A stretch of DNA of 64,000 nucleotides from Bacteroidales bacterium UBA5536 (GTDB taxonomy: Bacteria > Bacteroidota > Bacteroidia > Bacteroidales > F082): contig DINQ01000011.1 of NCBI GenBank assembly GCA_002426795.1, forward strand, positions 124,001-188,000, given 5' to 3'. Under the pieces are notes generated by a model. It saw only the letters and a list, made by a program, of their open reading frames with translations. It was not told where the DNA came from and ran no database searches. Position numbers and translations under genes: made by a program. Shown piece after piece: positions 16,754 through 25,478 of this stretch. Each line of letters opens with the position of its first letter. Position 1 is the first letter of the stretch.

Positions 16754-18301
16754 ATGAATCAGAAGCTCCTCGTAACCGCCGTTTTTGTATTTCTGCTTGC
16801 CGCATCCGGACTCCATGCGCAAAAAACGGTCATTCATATCGAGCGCGCCAAAGTAGCCAATTACGATGTGAAACTTGGCAAAGACATTCAAAGGTTGATT
16901 GGCGACGTGAAACTGCGGCAGGATTCCACCATTTTTTATTGCGACAGCGCTTATTTGAATGAGAAGACACGCAATTTTGACGCCTTCGGAAATGTGTATA
17001 TCAACGTAAACGACAGTCTCGACATCTACAGCAAACGACTCAAATACAATGGCGAAACCCGTGTTGCCGAATTGTTTGAAAACGTAAAAATGGTTGATGA
17101 TTCAACCATACTCAACACCGAATACATGCTTTACAACCGCATTACACGTGTTGCCACCTATCCCAACCACGGCGTGATTACCAGCGGCGATAAAAAACTC
17201 ATCAGCGAGAAAGGCTATTATCATTCGGATATCAAGGAATTTTATTTTCGCAAAGATGTGGAGCTAATCACTCCTGACTATACGGCTTATTCTGATACGA
17301 TGGTGTACAACACCATTACAGAAATTGCCTATTTCCATGGCCCATCGGTAATACGGAGTGAAGAAAATACCCTCTACTGCACCTTTGGCTCTTATGACAC
17401 CCGGAAAAACCAGGCGCACCTGAAAAACCGGCCGAGTATCTTCAGTATGAAGCAAACGCTGACTGCCGATTCGATGTTTTATGACCGTAACACAGGATTT
17501 GGAAAAGCCGCAGGAAAAGTGGAGATTGTTGACACCAATTATCAGGTGATCGTGAAAGGATCGTTTGGTCAGATGTGGGAAGATGAGGGCAAATCGTACG
17601 TGACTGACAGCGCGCTGGCTATTACCTACGACAAAACCGATTCGCTGTTTATGCATGCCGACAGCCTTTTCCTTTATTTTGACAAGGAGCGTGAGGCCAA
17701 ACAGATGCAGGCATATCACAAAGTACGTTTCTACCGTACTGATTTGCAGGGAAAATGCGATTCGCTGGCTTATCTCATGTCGGATTCCACCATCCGGATG
17801 TACCATGATCCTGTGCTTTGGTCAGAAGAAAACCAACTTACGGCCGATTCCATCAGCATTGCGATGCGCAACAAAGCGGTCGATAGCCTGGTGATGTACA
17901 ACACGGCATTCATAGTGTCGCAAGACACCATCAAAGGCTTTAACCAGATTAAAGGCAAAAATATGGTGGGCTATTTTATGAAAAACGAACTTTATAAAAT
18001 TGCTGTTGATGGCAACGCACAAACTGTGTATTGGGTTCGCGAAGAAGATGGCAGCCTGATTGGTGTCGACCTGTCAAGATCGAGCACCATGGTGATCAAA
18101 TTGTTTAACAGCCAGATCAGACGCATCATTTATCAGAGTTCGCCCACAGAAGTTATGTACCCGGAGAAAGAATTACCCGAATCCGAATCAAAGCTCAAGG
18201 GTTTCAGGTGGCTCGATGACATCAGGCCTGTGAATAAAAAAGATATTTACCGTTGGGAAACCGCACCGGTACCTGTTGAGGAAAATCGCAGAAGAAATTA
18301 A
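16754..18301 (+). CDS. OstA-like (LptA/LptD N-domain) periplasmic protein
   Basis: A 515-residue exported protein with signal peptide (residues 1-22, ending GLHAQ). The mature part is a long run of OstA-type beta-jelly-roll repeats, with recurring patterns such as FYCDSAYLNEKTRNFDAFG, LTADSMFYDRNTGFGKAAG and ITYDKTDSLFMHADSLF. These repeats in LptA/LptC/LptD bind lipid A chains during lipopolysaccharide transport. The protein has no outer-membrane barrel, so it may be the Bacteroidota counterpart of the periplasmic LptA bridge. The nearby mlaD-like, amidase and lptD genes form an envelope-biogenesis neighbourhood, though strands alternate and it is not one operon. Start chosen at the first ATG after the -7 box. 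Confidence 0.85.
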   Translation: MNQKLLVTAVFVFLLAASGLHAQKTVIHIERAKVANYDVKLGKDIQRLIGDVKLRQDSTIFYCDSAYLNEKTRNFDAFGNVYINVNDSLDIYSKRLKYNGETRVAELFENVKMVDDSTILNTEYMLYNRITRVATYPNHGVITSGDKKLISEKGYYHSDIKEFYFRKDVELITPDYTAYSDTMVYNTITEIAYFHGPSVIRSEENTLYCTFGSYDTRKNQAHLKNRPSIFSMKQTLTADSMFYDRNTGFGKAAGKVEIVDTNYQVIVKGSFGQMWEDEGKSYVTDSALAITYDKTDSLFMHADSLFLYFDKEREAKQMQAYHKVRFYRTDLQGKCDSLAYLMSDSTIRMYHDPVLWSEENQLTADSISIAMRNKAVDSLVMYNTAFIVSQDTIKGFNQIKGKNMVGYFMKNELYKIAVDGNAQTVYWVREEDGSLIGVDLSRSSTMVIKLFNSQIRRIIYQSSPTEVMYPEKELPESESKLKGFRWLDDIRPVNKKDIYRWETAPVPVEENRRRN

Positions 18302-18319
18302 TACTCTGATATTCCGTTT

Positions 18320-19267
18320 CTAAAACACACTGAAACGCACATACTTTTTCGGATTCAAACGAATATCCTCAAGCAGTTTATTGAGATCAGCAGCTGATTT
18401 CTGCAACTCGATGTACAATGAGTCGTTGTTCATCAGTTGCCCCATCGAACCCTGACCGTTATTCATTTTCTCAAGCAATTGTTGCAGGGCTGAAAGGGAA
18501 GCATCAGCCTTTCGCAAGGTTCCCGCTATGTCAGCCACAGCAAGTGAATCGCTAAATTTGGCCGTGTTGCTCATGATGCGGTTGAGGTTGTCGCTGTTTT
18601 GCTGGAAGTTTTTGGTGATTTCGTCCACATTATACAAAACCGATGCAATGCGCGTGCGCTGGTTGACTACCATTGAATCGATGTTTGAGGTAGTGCTTTC
18701 AAGGTTTTTAAAAGTGTTGCTGATGTTTTGCAAACTGGACAAGATATTCTCCTTGGCATTCTCGTTGAGGATGGTTTGCATCACCACCACCAAAGAATCG
18801 ACTGAAGAAAGCAGGCCTTCTGCCTTGTTTTTCAAAGGAGCTACCTGCGCATTTACTTCGTCCATCAGGCTGGCTTCTATCGAAGTAGCCAAAGTATCGC
18901 CATCTTCCAAAAGTTCGGATCCGTTGCCCAATTGCAGATCAATAGCCTTTGAACCCATGAGGTCAGAACTGAAGATGTGTGCAATGCTGTTTTTGGGAAT
19001 CGGAAATTTATTGCGGATAGAGAGCTCGATGATGATGTCGCCATTCATGCTGGGATTGAAATACAGATCGCGCACCTGACCAACCCGCAAGCCGTTGATG
19101 ACAATCGGATTTGACCTTACGAGGCCATTCACTTCGCGGTATTTGGCATAGAAAATCCGTTCGCGCGAAAAAACATCTTTCCCTTTGAGAAAATTGAAAC
19201 CCCACACAAACAAGATAAGTGCGGCAATGAACATCAGGGCAACAATATAGGGTCGTTTAGCTTTCAA
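18320..19267 (-). CDS. MlaD/MCE-family lipid transport protein
   Basis: A 315-residue protein anchored by one N-terminal transmembrane helix (residues about 8-26, IVALMFIAALILFVWGF region). The MCE domain follows (about residues 35-120), with YREVNGLVRSNPIVINGLRVGQV and SDLMGSKAIDLQLG, typical of MlaD. A long helical region (residues about 140-300) has coiled-coil character and ends in the C-terminal tail. MCE proteins form hexameric rings that move phospholipids between inner and outer membranes together with an ABC transporter. No mlaE or mlaF gene lies in this window; in Bacteroidota they are often elsewhere. The gene has its own promoter between it and the amidase gene upstream on the same strand. 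Confidence 0.9.
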   Translation of the reverse strand: MKAKRPYIVALMFIAALILFVWGFNFLKGKDVFSRERIFYAKYREVNGLVRSNPIVINGLRVGQVRDLYFNPSMNGDIIIELSIRNKFPIPKNSIAHIFSSDLMGSKAIDLQLGNGSELLEDGDTLATSIEASLMDEVNAQVAPLKNKAEGLLSSVDSLVVVMQTILNENAKENILSSLQNISNTFKNLESTTSNIDSMVVNQRTRIASVLYNVDEITKNFQQNSDNLNRIMSNTAKFSDSLAVADIAGTLRKADASLSALQQLLEKMNNGQGSMGQLMNNDSLYIELQKSAADLNKLLEDIRLNPKKYVRFSVF

Positions 19268-19321
19268 AATAATGGTTTTTTAAATGAAAAAATTCCAACT
19301 CGCTTTTATTTGGCAGCATGA

Positions 19322-19329
19322 CAAATATA
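19322..19329 (-). promoter_or_regulatory. -7 box of the mlaD-like gene promoter
   Basis: TATATTTG on the minus strand, a perfect TAnnTTTG, about 55 bases upstream of the start at 19267 and inside the gap after the amidase stop at 19379. Confidence 0.45.
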
Positions 19330-19378
19330 AGACTAAATGGGCGAAAAGTCACTTTGCTGCACAAAGAAATTATCCTTT

Positions 19379-20608
19379 TCATGGCTGCATCAGTTTTTCA
19401 GCCTCTTCGATACTCGTGCGTTTTCCTTTGATAAAAGCCACCACAAAAGCATCACTGTAGCCCTTTTTCTGCATGGCCTGTTGGTGCCTGATGGCCTCTT
19501 CTTTGGAAGCAAAACTGCCTGAAGTATATTTAAACATGCCATTGTGCTCATATACATCAGGCTGAGAAACATTTTTAAACCGCTGATCGCTGAGCGGGAT
19601 TTTTTTTGTGTTGGTTGCAAACTGCACCTTGAACACCACGTCCTGATTTACATTTGTGCGTGGTTTTGGAGCAGGTTTCTCCGTTCGTTTTTCTGATTCC
19701 TCTTCTTTCAACACATCGGGCGTGAGAATGGCTTTTTCTTCGTAACTGAGCTGAATGGGCAAGGTGTTTTCACGTTCGTAATCCTTTTTAAAATCTCTGA
19801 ATGCCCGATAAATGGCAGACGCCATATAGGCCTGACCCTCATCCGACAACAAAAAAGCTTCCTCTGCGGGATTGGTGATAAAACCCAGTTCAACCAGGAC
19901 ACTGGGCATCGTCGTGCGGTAAAGCACCAGAAATCCAGCCTGTTGTACACTACGGTCCTTACGTCCGACACGATGTGTAAACTGCTCCTGCAAGTTCTGC
20001 GCCAACTGCAGGCTCTGGTGTTTCGATTCGCTTTGGTAAAGTGTGAAGGCAATGTACCCAGCCGTACTATTTGGGTCGAACCCTCCATATTCATCATCGG
20101 CGTTTTCTTCGAGCAGGATGGCTGCATTCTCAAGTTTTGCCACCTCCAGATTGGCTTTGCTACGGTGTTCTCCCATCACATACGACTCTGCACCTGAAAC
20201 ACTTGTGTTTTTACTTGCATTGCAATGGATGGAGATGAAAACATCCGCGTCGTTTTCGTTGGCAATGGCAGCACGACGGTGCAATTCGATAAACTCATCG
20301 GTAGTACGAGTAAAAATCACTTTCACATCAGGCAGGTTTGCTTTGATGTAATTACCTGTTTGCAAGGCTACTGCAAGTGTGATATTTTTCTCTTTCGACC
20401 GCTTGCCAATGGCTCCGGGATCTTTTCCGCCATGACCCGCATCGATAACAACTGTTCTGATTTTGGTACCACGCTGTGCCATCAGTCCATCGGGCACAAG
20501 GATTAACAAGGCACATACAACAAACAGCAAAAGCAAGCGTTCATGCTTTAGCTTAGGCAGTAAAGCTTTTTGAAAGTATATTTGCAAACCAAAACTTTTC
20601 GCATTCAT
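19379..20608 (-). CDS. N-acetylmuramoyl-L-alanine amidase (Amidase_3) with C-terminal SPOR-like domain
   Basis: A 409-residue exported cell-wall hydrolase that cuts between muramic acid and the stem peptide. A signal-anchor segment covers residues about 22-45 (LLLLFVVCALLILVP region, then LMAQ). The Amidase_3 catalytic domain (residues about 48-265) shows the zinc-site motifs VIDAGHGGKDPGA, FISIHCNAS and VLVELGFITNPAEE, as in AmiA/B/C. After a charged linker (EESEKRTEKPAPKPRT), residues about 325-405 look like a SPOR domain (FKVQFATNTKKIP, FKYTSGSFASKEEAIRHQQ), which would direct it to denuded septal glycan. The start at 20608 nearly coincides with the predicted transcription start, so the message may be leaderless. 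Confidence 0.9.
   Translation of the reverse strand: MNAKSFGLQIYFQKALLPKLKHERLLLLFVVCALLILVPDGLMAQRGTKIRTVVIDAGHGGKDPGAIGKRSKEKNITLAVALQTGNYIKANLPDVKVIFTRTTDEFIELHRRAAIANENDADVFISIHCNASKNTSVSGAESYVMGEHRSKANLEVAKLENAAILLEENADDEYGGFDPNSTAGYIAFTLYQSESKHQSLQLAQNLQEQFTHRVGRKDRSVQQAGFLVLYRTTMPSVLVELGFITNPAEEAFLLSDEGQAYMASAIYRAFRDFKKDYERENTLPIQLSYEEKAILTPDVLKEEESEKRTEKPAPKPRTNVNQDVVFKVQFATNTKKIPLSDQRFKNVSQPDVYEHNGMFKYTSGSFASKEEAIRHQQAMQKKGYSDAFVVAFIKGKRTSIEEAEKLMQP
20577..20584 (+). promoter_or_regulatory. -7 box of the lptD promoter
   Basis: TATATTTG on the plus strand, a perfect TAnnTTTG. Transcription would begin near 20591, downstream of the first possible TTG start at 20570, and therefore points to a later start codon for lptD. 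Confidence 0.5.
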
Positions 20609-20613
20609 TGCTA

Positions 20614-20621
20614 CAAAATTA
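20614..20621 (-). promoter_or_regulatory. -7 box of the amidase promoter
   Basis: TAATTTTG on the minus strand, a perfect TAnnTTTG. It places the amidase transcription start at about 20607, almost on its ATG (20608). It faces the lptD promoter 30 bases away, so the two transcripts overlap at their 5' ends. Confidence 0.45.
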
Positions 20622-20635
20622 ACCAGAAACGCACA

Positions 20636-23428
20636 TTGTCAGCCGGTAAACCATACAATATTTTTCAGCTTGCATTCCGCAGCCTGCTGCCGATTGCGGC
20701 TTTGGCGCTGATTTTGGCTTTCCCACTGCTGAGTATATCTGGCTCTTTTCCAAATCAAAACGCAAAAAACGGCTACTTCGTATATCCGGATTCTCTGGTG
20801 AAAGCTGATTCGATCGTGCTGCCCGACACAATATCCAAAGCAGATACACTTTTGCGTCAAACAGACTCATTGAGTTGGATGCTGCCCGATACGTTAGTAA
20901 AACCTGATATCCTCGACAGCCTTGTTGGCCGTGACACCCTGAAGCTTAACACAAAAAAGCAGGGTACACGCCTTGAAACCAAGATTGACCGCACGGCAAA
21001 AGACTCAATCATTCAGGACCTGCAAAACCGCAAAGTTTATTTGTATGGTGAAGCATCAATTGTGTATGGCGACATCAAATTACAGGCCGCCTATATTGAG
21101 GTAGATTTTGCGAAAAATGAAGTTTTCGCGCATGGTGTTCAGGATTCGACAGGCAAACTGATCGGCACTCCGGTCTTTACCGAAAGCGGACAGACTTTCG
21201 AATCTGAAGAAATCACCTATAATTTCGACACAAAAAAAGGCCTTATCAGTAAGGTGTTTACCGAGGATGGGCAGGGCTATCTACATGGCACGCAGGTGAA
21301 AAAGATGCCCAACGACAATATCAATATCCGGTCAGGTTCGTATACAACCTGCAACCTGCGCGAGCACCCGCACTTCGAGTTCAGGTTCAGGAAATCAAAG
21401 GTAATTCCCGACAACAAGATTGTGACAGGACCGGCTTATCTTGTGATTGAAGAAGTGCCCACGCCATTGGCCATTCCTTTTGGGCTCTTCCCAAACAACA
21501 GCGGACAACGCTCAGGTATTGTAATTCCCACCTATGGGGAATCGTCGAACCGCGGTTTTTACTTTGAAAACGGTGGCTATTACTGGGCCATCAACGACCG
21601 CATGGACCTAAACATTTTGGGTGACATTTACACGCGCGGCAGTTGGGCCATTAAGCCAACTTTCAGGTATGTGAAACGCTACAAGTTCAACGGAAGCCTG
21701 AACACCAGCTACGCCATCAACATCACCGGCACTGAAGGCTCGCCCGATTATCGCAAAAGTCGTGACTTCCGGATCAGATGGACACACCGCCAGGATGCCA
21801 AAGCCAGACCAGCCGGAAAGTTTAGCGCCGACGTGTTTATCGTGAGTTCCAACTTCAACACCTTTAACCCGGTGACCACAGAAAACTACCTCAGCAACGA
21901 GTTCAAATCGAGTGTGGCTTACCAGACCAATTGGGACAACAAATATTTCCTGACCATGAATGCCAGTCACAGGCAAAACACCAAAACCAAAATTGTTGAG
22001 GTGACATTGCCTGAGCTCACTTTCACTGTCAATCGCCTCTATCCGTTGAAAAAGAAAAACCGCGTCGGAAAAGGCAGAGGGTACGAAGAGTTGAACGTGA
22101 ACTACACGGTAAATGCACGTAACAGCATCAGCCTGCCCGACAGCATGTTGTTTAAACCCGATGCTATCTCGAAGATGCAAAACGGTATCCAGCACAGCAT
22201 TCCACTCAATCTGCCTATCAAGGTGATGAAATACTTTACGCTCACCAATTCAGTAAACTTTACTGACAGAATGTATTTCAGCTACAAGCGCAAATCGTGG
22301 AACAATGACACCTTGTTTAGCAACAACGATACCATCGTAGGGTATGTGAAAACTGACACCATTCAGGGCTTCAACAATGTGGCTGACTTCAATTTCTCCA
22401 CCAGCCTGACAACCAAGATTTATGGCATGGTCAACATGCGAAAAGGTCCCATCAGGGCCATCAGGCATGTGTTTACACCCCGCATCGGATTTAGCTATAC
22501 GCCCAATTTTGGCAGCGAAAGCTGGGGTTATTACGATACTTACATCGATGGCGAGGGCATGGAACAGCTTTACAGCAAATATGAAGGCGCCATCTACGGA
22601 TCGCCGCCCAAGGAGAAATCGGGGCGCATCAACTTTGGCTTCAGCAACAACCTCGAAATCAAGATTCCTTCGCGCAAGGATACCATCACCGGATTGAAGA
22701 AGGTTGTACTCATTGAAGACCTCAGTGTATCGGGTAGTTACGACCTTTCGCGCGACTCGCTCAACTTCAGCTATATTACCATGAGCGGGCGCACCAAGCT
22801 GTTCAAAAACCTCAATGTACAGTATTCTAGCAGCTGGGATCCATATGTGCTCGACTCATCCGGCAGGCAGATCAACCAGTTTGAATGGGATGTAAACCGC
22901 CGGCTACTGCGCAAAGACCAGACCACCTGGAACTTTGGCATCAACTGGAACCTGAAACAATCCGATTTTGCCAAGAACAAAAAGAAAAAAGGAGAGGAAC
23001 AGCCCAAAGAGTCGCGCTTTGGCACAGAAGAAGAGTTGGCTGAAATCAATCAGAATCCGGAGGACTATGTTGACTGGGCTGTGCCCTGGTCGCTCTCTTT
23101 TAATTATAACCTGCGCTATTCCAACAACATCAGCTATCTGGGCTACGTGCGCAGCGAAGATAAAAATGTGGTACAAACACTTGGAGTCTCTGGCGAAGTA
23201 AATATCACACCCAAGTGGAAATTTACCTTCAGAACCGGTTGGGACTTTAAGGCAAACGACTTGTCGTATACTTCCGTGAATATCTACCGCGACCTGCATT
23301 GCTGGGAGATGCGTTTCAGCTGGATCCCGTTGGGTGTGCGCAAAAGCTGGAACTTCAGCATCAATGTGAAGGCTTCGGTGCTGCAAGACCTGAAGTTGAA
23401 CAAAAAGAAGGATTTTAGGGATATTTAG
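20636..23428 (+). CDS. lptD: LptD-like LPS-assembly outer-membrane protein
   Basis: A protein of about 930 residues. A hydrophobic signal region (LPIAALALILAFPLL) is followed by a Ser/Asp/Thr-rich spacer and then an OstA-like jelly-roll domain: VYLYGEASIVYGDIKLQAAY, TFESEEITYNFDTKKGLISKV and SGSYTTCN are typical. The remaining 600 residues are an outer-membrane beta-barrel with repeated amphipathic strands (GFYFENGGYYWAIN, RFKRSK-type loops, FTPRIGFSYTPNFG), matching the LptD C-domain used by Bacteroidota. It inserts lipopolysaccharide into the outer leaflet. The frame is open from a TTG at 20570, but the promoter -7 box at 20577-20584 makes the TTG at 20636 more likely. The exact start is uncertain and it overlaps the divergent amidase gene only if the longer form is used. 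Confidence 0.88.
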   Translation: MSAGKPYNIFQLAFRSLLPIAALALILAFPLLSISGSFPNQNAKNGYFVYPDSLVKADSIVLPDTISKADTLLRQTDSLSWMLPDTLVKPDILDSLVGRDTLKLNTKKQGTRLETKIDRTAKDSIIQDLQNRKVYLYGEASIVYGDIKLQAAYIEVDFAKNEVFAHGVQDSTGKLIGTPVFTESGQTFESEEITYNFDTKKGLISKVFTEDGQGYLHGTQVKKMPNDNINIRSGSYTTCNLREHPHFEFRFRKSKVIPDNKIVTGPAYLVIEEVPTPLAIPFGLFPNNSGQRSGIVIPTYGESSNRGFYFENGGYYWAINDRMDLNILGDIYTRGSWAIKPTFRYVKRYKFNGSLNTSYAINITGTEGSPDYRKSRDFRIRWTHRQDAKARPAGKFSADVFIVSSNFNTFNPVTTENYLSNEFKSSVAYQTNWDNKYFLTMNASHRQNTKTKIVEVTLPELTFTVNRLYPLKKKNRVGKGRGYEELNVNYTVNARNSISLPDSMLFKPDAISKMQNGIQHSIPLNLPIKVMKYFTLTNSVNFTDRMYFSYKRKSWNNDTLFSNNDTIVGYVKTDTIQGFNNVADFNFSTSLTTKIYGMVNMRKGPIRAIRHVFTPRIGFSYTPNFGSESWGYYDTYIDGEGMEQLYSKYEGAIYGSPPKEKSGRINFGFSNNLEIKIPSRKDTITGLKKVVLIEDLSVSGSYDLSRDSLNFSYITMSGRTKLFKNLNVQYSSSWDPYVLDSSGRQINQFEWDVNRRLLRKDQTTWNFGINWNLKQSDFAKNKKKKGEEQPKESRFGTEEELAEINQNPEDYVDWAVPWSLSFNYNLRYSNNISYLGYVRSEDKNVVQTLGVSGEVNITPKWKFTFRTGWDFKANDLSYTSVNIYRDLHCWEMRFSWIPLGVRKSWNFSINVKASVLQDLKLNKKKDFRDI

Positions 23429-23523
23429 GAGAGTTTGAAGTTGGTGCCGAAATTTTCTGGTGTACTCAACTTAGTTCTGTTTTTTATCGTATAATTAATT
23501 TGAATTGATTTAAGACGAACCTC

Positions 23524-24006
23524 ATGCTTCCTAAAAACAAGAAAATATTTGTGTTTTGTATTGTTTTGGGTTTTTTTGTGATAAACGCCAATGCACAATC
23601 AGAAAGTACCAGTCACCCTATTGACGGCAATCGAATCAGTGATTATTATTGGTTTGCTAATTTCGACACTATTAAGAATCGGGAATATTTAAATAGAGGC
23701 ATCTTGCTTGATTCAATTTCAAAAAAACCACTTAGACTGATTGAAATCTTAAACTTAAGGTCATATAAGTGTAAAATTGACTTTATTGAAATAACTGGTG
23801 ATACTCTTAAAATACGAATTTTGGATGATGAATATCTGACAGAACAAATAGGAACTGCCGGAGCAGATTGTTTCATGGCTGAAACAGTTTATACGTTGAC
23901 TGAAAACGATCTAATTCATTACGTACGATTTGATATGGAATATGGTTCTCATGCGGGTCCTGGCTTATACAGCAGAAAGGACTTTGAAAGAATGATCAGA
24001 AAATGA
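23524..24006 (+). CDS. Small exported protein of unknown function
   Basis: A 160-residue protein with a signal peptide (residues 1-24, FVFCIVLGFFVINANAQ region). The mature part is mixed alpha/beta with no repeats; it contains EITGDTLKIRILDDEYLTEQ and two cysteines about 50 residues apart (one in RSYKCKIDF, one in GADCFMAE) that could form a disulfide. I do not recognise a family. Its AT content is higher than the flanking envelope genes, and together with the toxin-antitoxin pair and a broken gene downstream it belongs to an accessory patch (23.5-26.0 kb). Confidence 0.6.
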   Translation: MLPKNKKIFVFCIVLGFFVINANAQSESTSHPIDGNRISDYYWFANFDTIKNREYLNRGILLDSISKKPLRLIEILNLRSYKCKIDFIEITGDTLKIRILDDEYLTEQIGTAGADCFMAETVYTLTENDLIHYVRFDMEYGSHAGPGLYSRKDFERMIRK

Positions 24007-24148
24007 CACTAGGTATTGAACTCGTATCGAAAATTTGTCAAAAAAATAAAATCTTCTCCCAATAGTGTTCGTCAATCTCAAATAAAAGTTTCGACACGTT
24101 ATCCCTATGTCCTATTAATGGCACTGTGCATTGAAATGAAAATTATAA

Positions 24149-24181
24149 TAAATTTGCTTTACATTAATTAAGTACTTAATT
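24149..24181 (+). promoter_or_regulatory. Promoter and autoregulatory operator of yefM-yoeB
   Basis: A perfect -7 box TAAATTTG (24149-24156) is followed at the expected transcription start by a perfect 16-base palindrome AATTAAGTACTTAATT (24166-24181). A half-site TTGTACTT follows at 24182-24189. GTAC-centred palindromes are the kind of site YefM-type antitoxins bind, so the pair probably represses itself. Confidence 0.55.
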
Positions 24182-24217
24182 TTGTACTTTATTAATTACT
24201 TAAAAACGATAAACACC

Positions 24218-24472
24218 ATGATTGCAGCAAATTTTACAGAGTTTCGGACAGAATTAAAGAAGTACCTTGACAGTGTTGAAAACAATCATGAAACCTTGGT
24301 TATTAAAAGGAAAGCGGGCAAAGGCACTGTTTTAATCTCATTGGACGAATATAACTCAATGATGGAAACGGTTCATTTATTAAGCTCAAAAGCAAATGCT
24401 GACAGACTCTATGAGTCCATTCAACAGATGAAAAACGGAGAAACAGTAACCCGAGAATTAATTGAAGATTAA
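24218..24472 (+). CDS. yefM: YefM/Phd-family antitoxin
   Basis: An 84-residue antitoxin. The N-terminal half (IAANFTEFRTELKKYLDSV...) is the Phd/YefM DNA-binding fold, with the family pattern of a short strand, helix and LVIKRKAGKGTVLISLDEYNSM. The C-terminal tail (ESIQQMKNGETVTRELIED) is the acidic, intrinsically loose segment that wraps and inhibits the toxin. An earlier in-frame TTG at 24182 lies inside the operator, so the ATG at 24218 is preferred. It overlaps the toxin gene by one base (TAATG), as in most YefM-YoeB modules. Confidence 0.92.
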   Translation: MIAANFTEFRTELKKYLDSVENNHETLVIKRKAGKGTVLISLDEYNSMMETVHLLSSKANADRLYESIQQMKNGETVTRELIED

Positions 24473-24729
24473 TGAAAATTACTTTTTCGAAAAATTCCTG
24501 GGAAGATTATGTTTCCTGGCAGGATACTGATAAAAAAATATTCAAAAGGATAAATCAATTAATAAAAGACATTCAACGAACTCCTTTTCAGGGAATAGGA
24601 AATCCTGAACCACTAAAATATGATTTAGCCGGATTTTGGTCGCGGCGAATTGACCGGGAACACAGACTTGTATATCAAGTTATTGACGATGAGATTTTGA
24701 TTTATAGTTGCAAATATCATTATTTTTAG
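24472..24729 (+). CDS. yoeB: YoeB/Txe-family ribosome-dependent mRNA endonuclease toxin
   Basis: An 85-residue RelE-fold toxin that cuts mRNA in the ribosomal A site. The full YoeB signature is visible: FSKNSWEDYVSWQ at the N-terminus, GNPEPLKYDLAGFWSRRI in the core (the Glu is the catalytic base and the Arg the phosphate contact), EHRLVYQV and the C-terminal SCKYHY with the essential His-Tyr. All catalytic residues known in the E. coli homologue are present, so it should be active. It is coupled to the antitoxin by a one-base overlap. Confidence 0.94.
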   Translation: MKITFSKNSWEDYVSWQDTDKKIFKRINQLIKDIQRTPFQGIGNPEPLKYDLAGFWSRRIDREHRLVYQVIDDEILIYSCKYHYF

Positions 24730-24884
24730 GCTCCTTAATCCAAAGCCAACTGATAATATTACAGGGTAAAGTATAAGGTACAGCCAAAACCTGATACTTG
24801 TGGAAAACACTTATTTCATACACAACAAATTTAGCAGTAGAATTGCTAAAAGATTGATATATAAGTTTATCATCTACAATTGTT

Positions 24885-25328
24885 GTGTATCTGTTAATTG
24901 GAAATGATTTAGGGGAAACAGGGCAAATGATTGCAGCTTCATTATTCTGCCTGTTTTTAATAAAACAACTATTTACACTGATCAAATCAACGGTTTATTT
25001 CCTGAAAAAGATAGAATTTAAGGGTGACAAGATTTATCTATTTGTCGACAGATTTGATAAAGAGTAAAAGAGATTTGAACTTGACATCGTTTCAACAAGA
25101 ATGCAGATTCACGAATTGATTTTTCCTTTCACACGAAGCGGCCGTAATTTTGCGCTTAAATATAATGTCAGAGACCCCAATTTAAAAAAATACGTAACTG
25201 TTTACACTCAATATGAAAAAGAAGGCTGGAATATTGATAAGTTCAAGGAGGTTTATTCAATGTATGGCAAAATAAAGGGGGTTCCTGCAAATATTGATTC
25301 ATTTAATAAATATGGTATACTAGATTGA
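24885..25328 (+). pseudogene. Disrupted small membrane protein gene (in-frame stop)
   Basis: One reading frame carries two pieces separated only by a TAA at 25065-25067. The first (from a GTG at 24885) has a hydrophobic helix (MIAASLFCLFLIKQLFTLI) followed by KKIEFKGDKIYLFVDRFDKE. After the stop the same frame continues KRFELDIVSTRMQIHE and runs to 25328 (ending YGILD). Read through, it looks like a small membrane-anchored protein with a beta-rich cytoplasmic domain, a common pattern for unknown Bacteroidota proteins. The 5' part is also unclear, with a possible frameshift near 24880. Two short independent proteins are the alternative. The downstream piece could still be translated from the ATG at 25101. 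Confidence 0.4.
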
Positions 25329-25478
25329 GGAATTCGTGCATTCTCTCCCCTTTTTATTTATCATCTCGTTTAAAAGGAATAGTTTTGAGATGATAAAATT
25401 CACTGAAAAATACCATTAATACGCTATATTTCAAACAGATAAAGTGCTATTTGAAACTATTATCCAAACTATATATCG

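Noticed and set aside
20570..20635. lptD start at TTG 20570
   Set aside because: It lies upstream of the likely transcription start (-7 box 20577-20584) and would overlap the amidase coding start; the later TTG at 20636 gives a signal peptide of usual length.
24680..24985. Minus-strand ORF of 101 codons opposite the accessory patch
   Set aside because: It overlaps the 3' end of yoeB and the broken plus-strand gene, has no recognisable domain or promoter, and its composition looks like antisense of AT-rich sequence.
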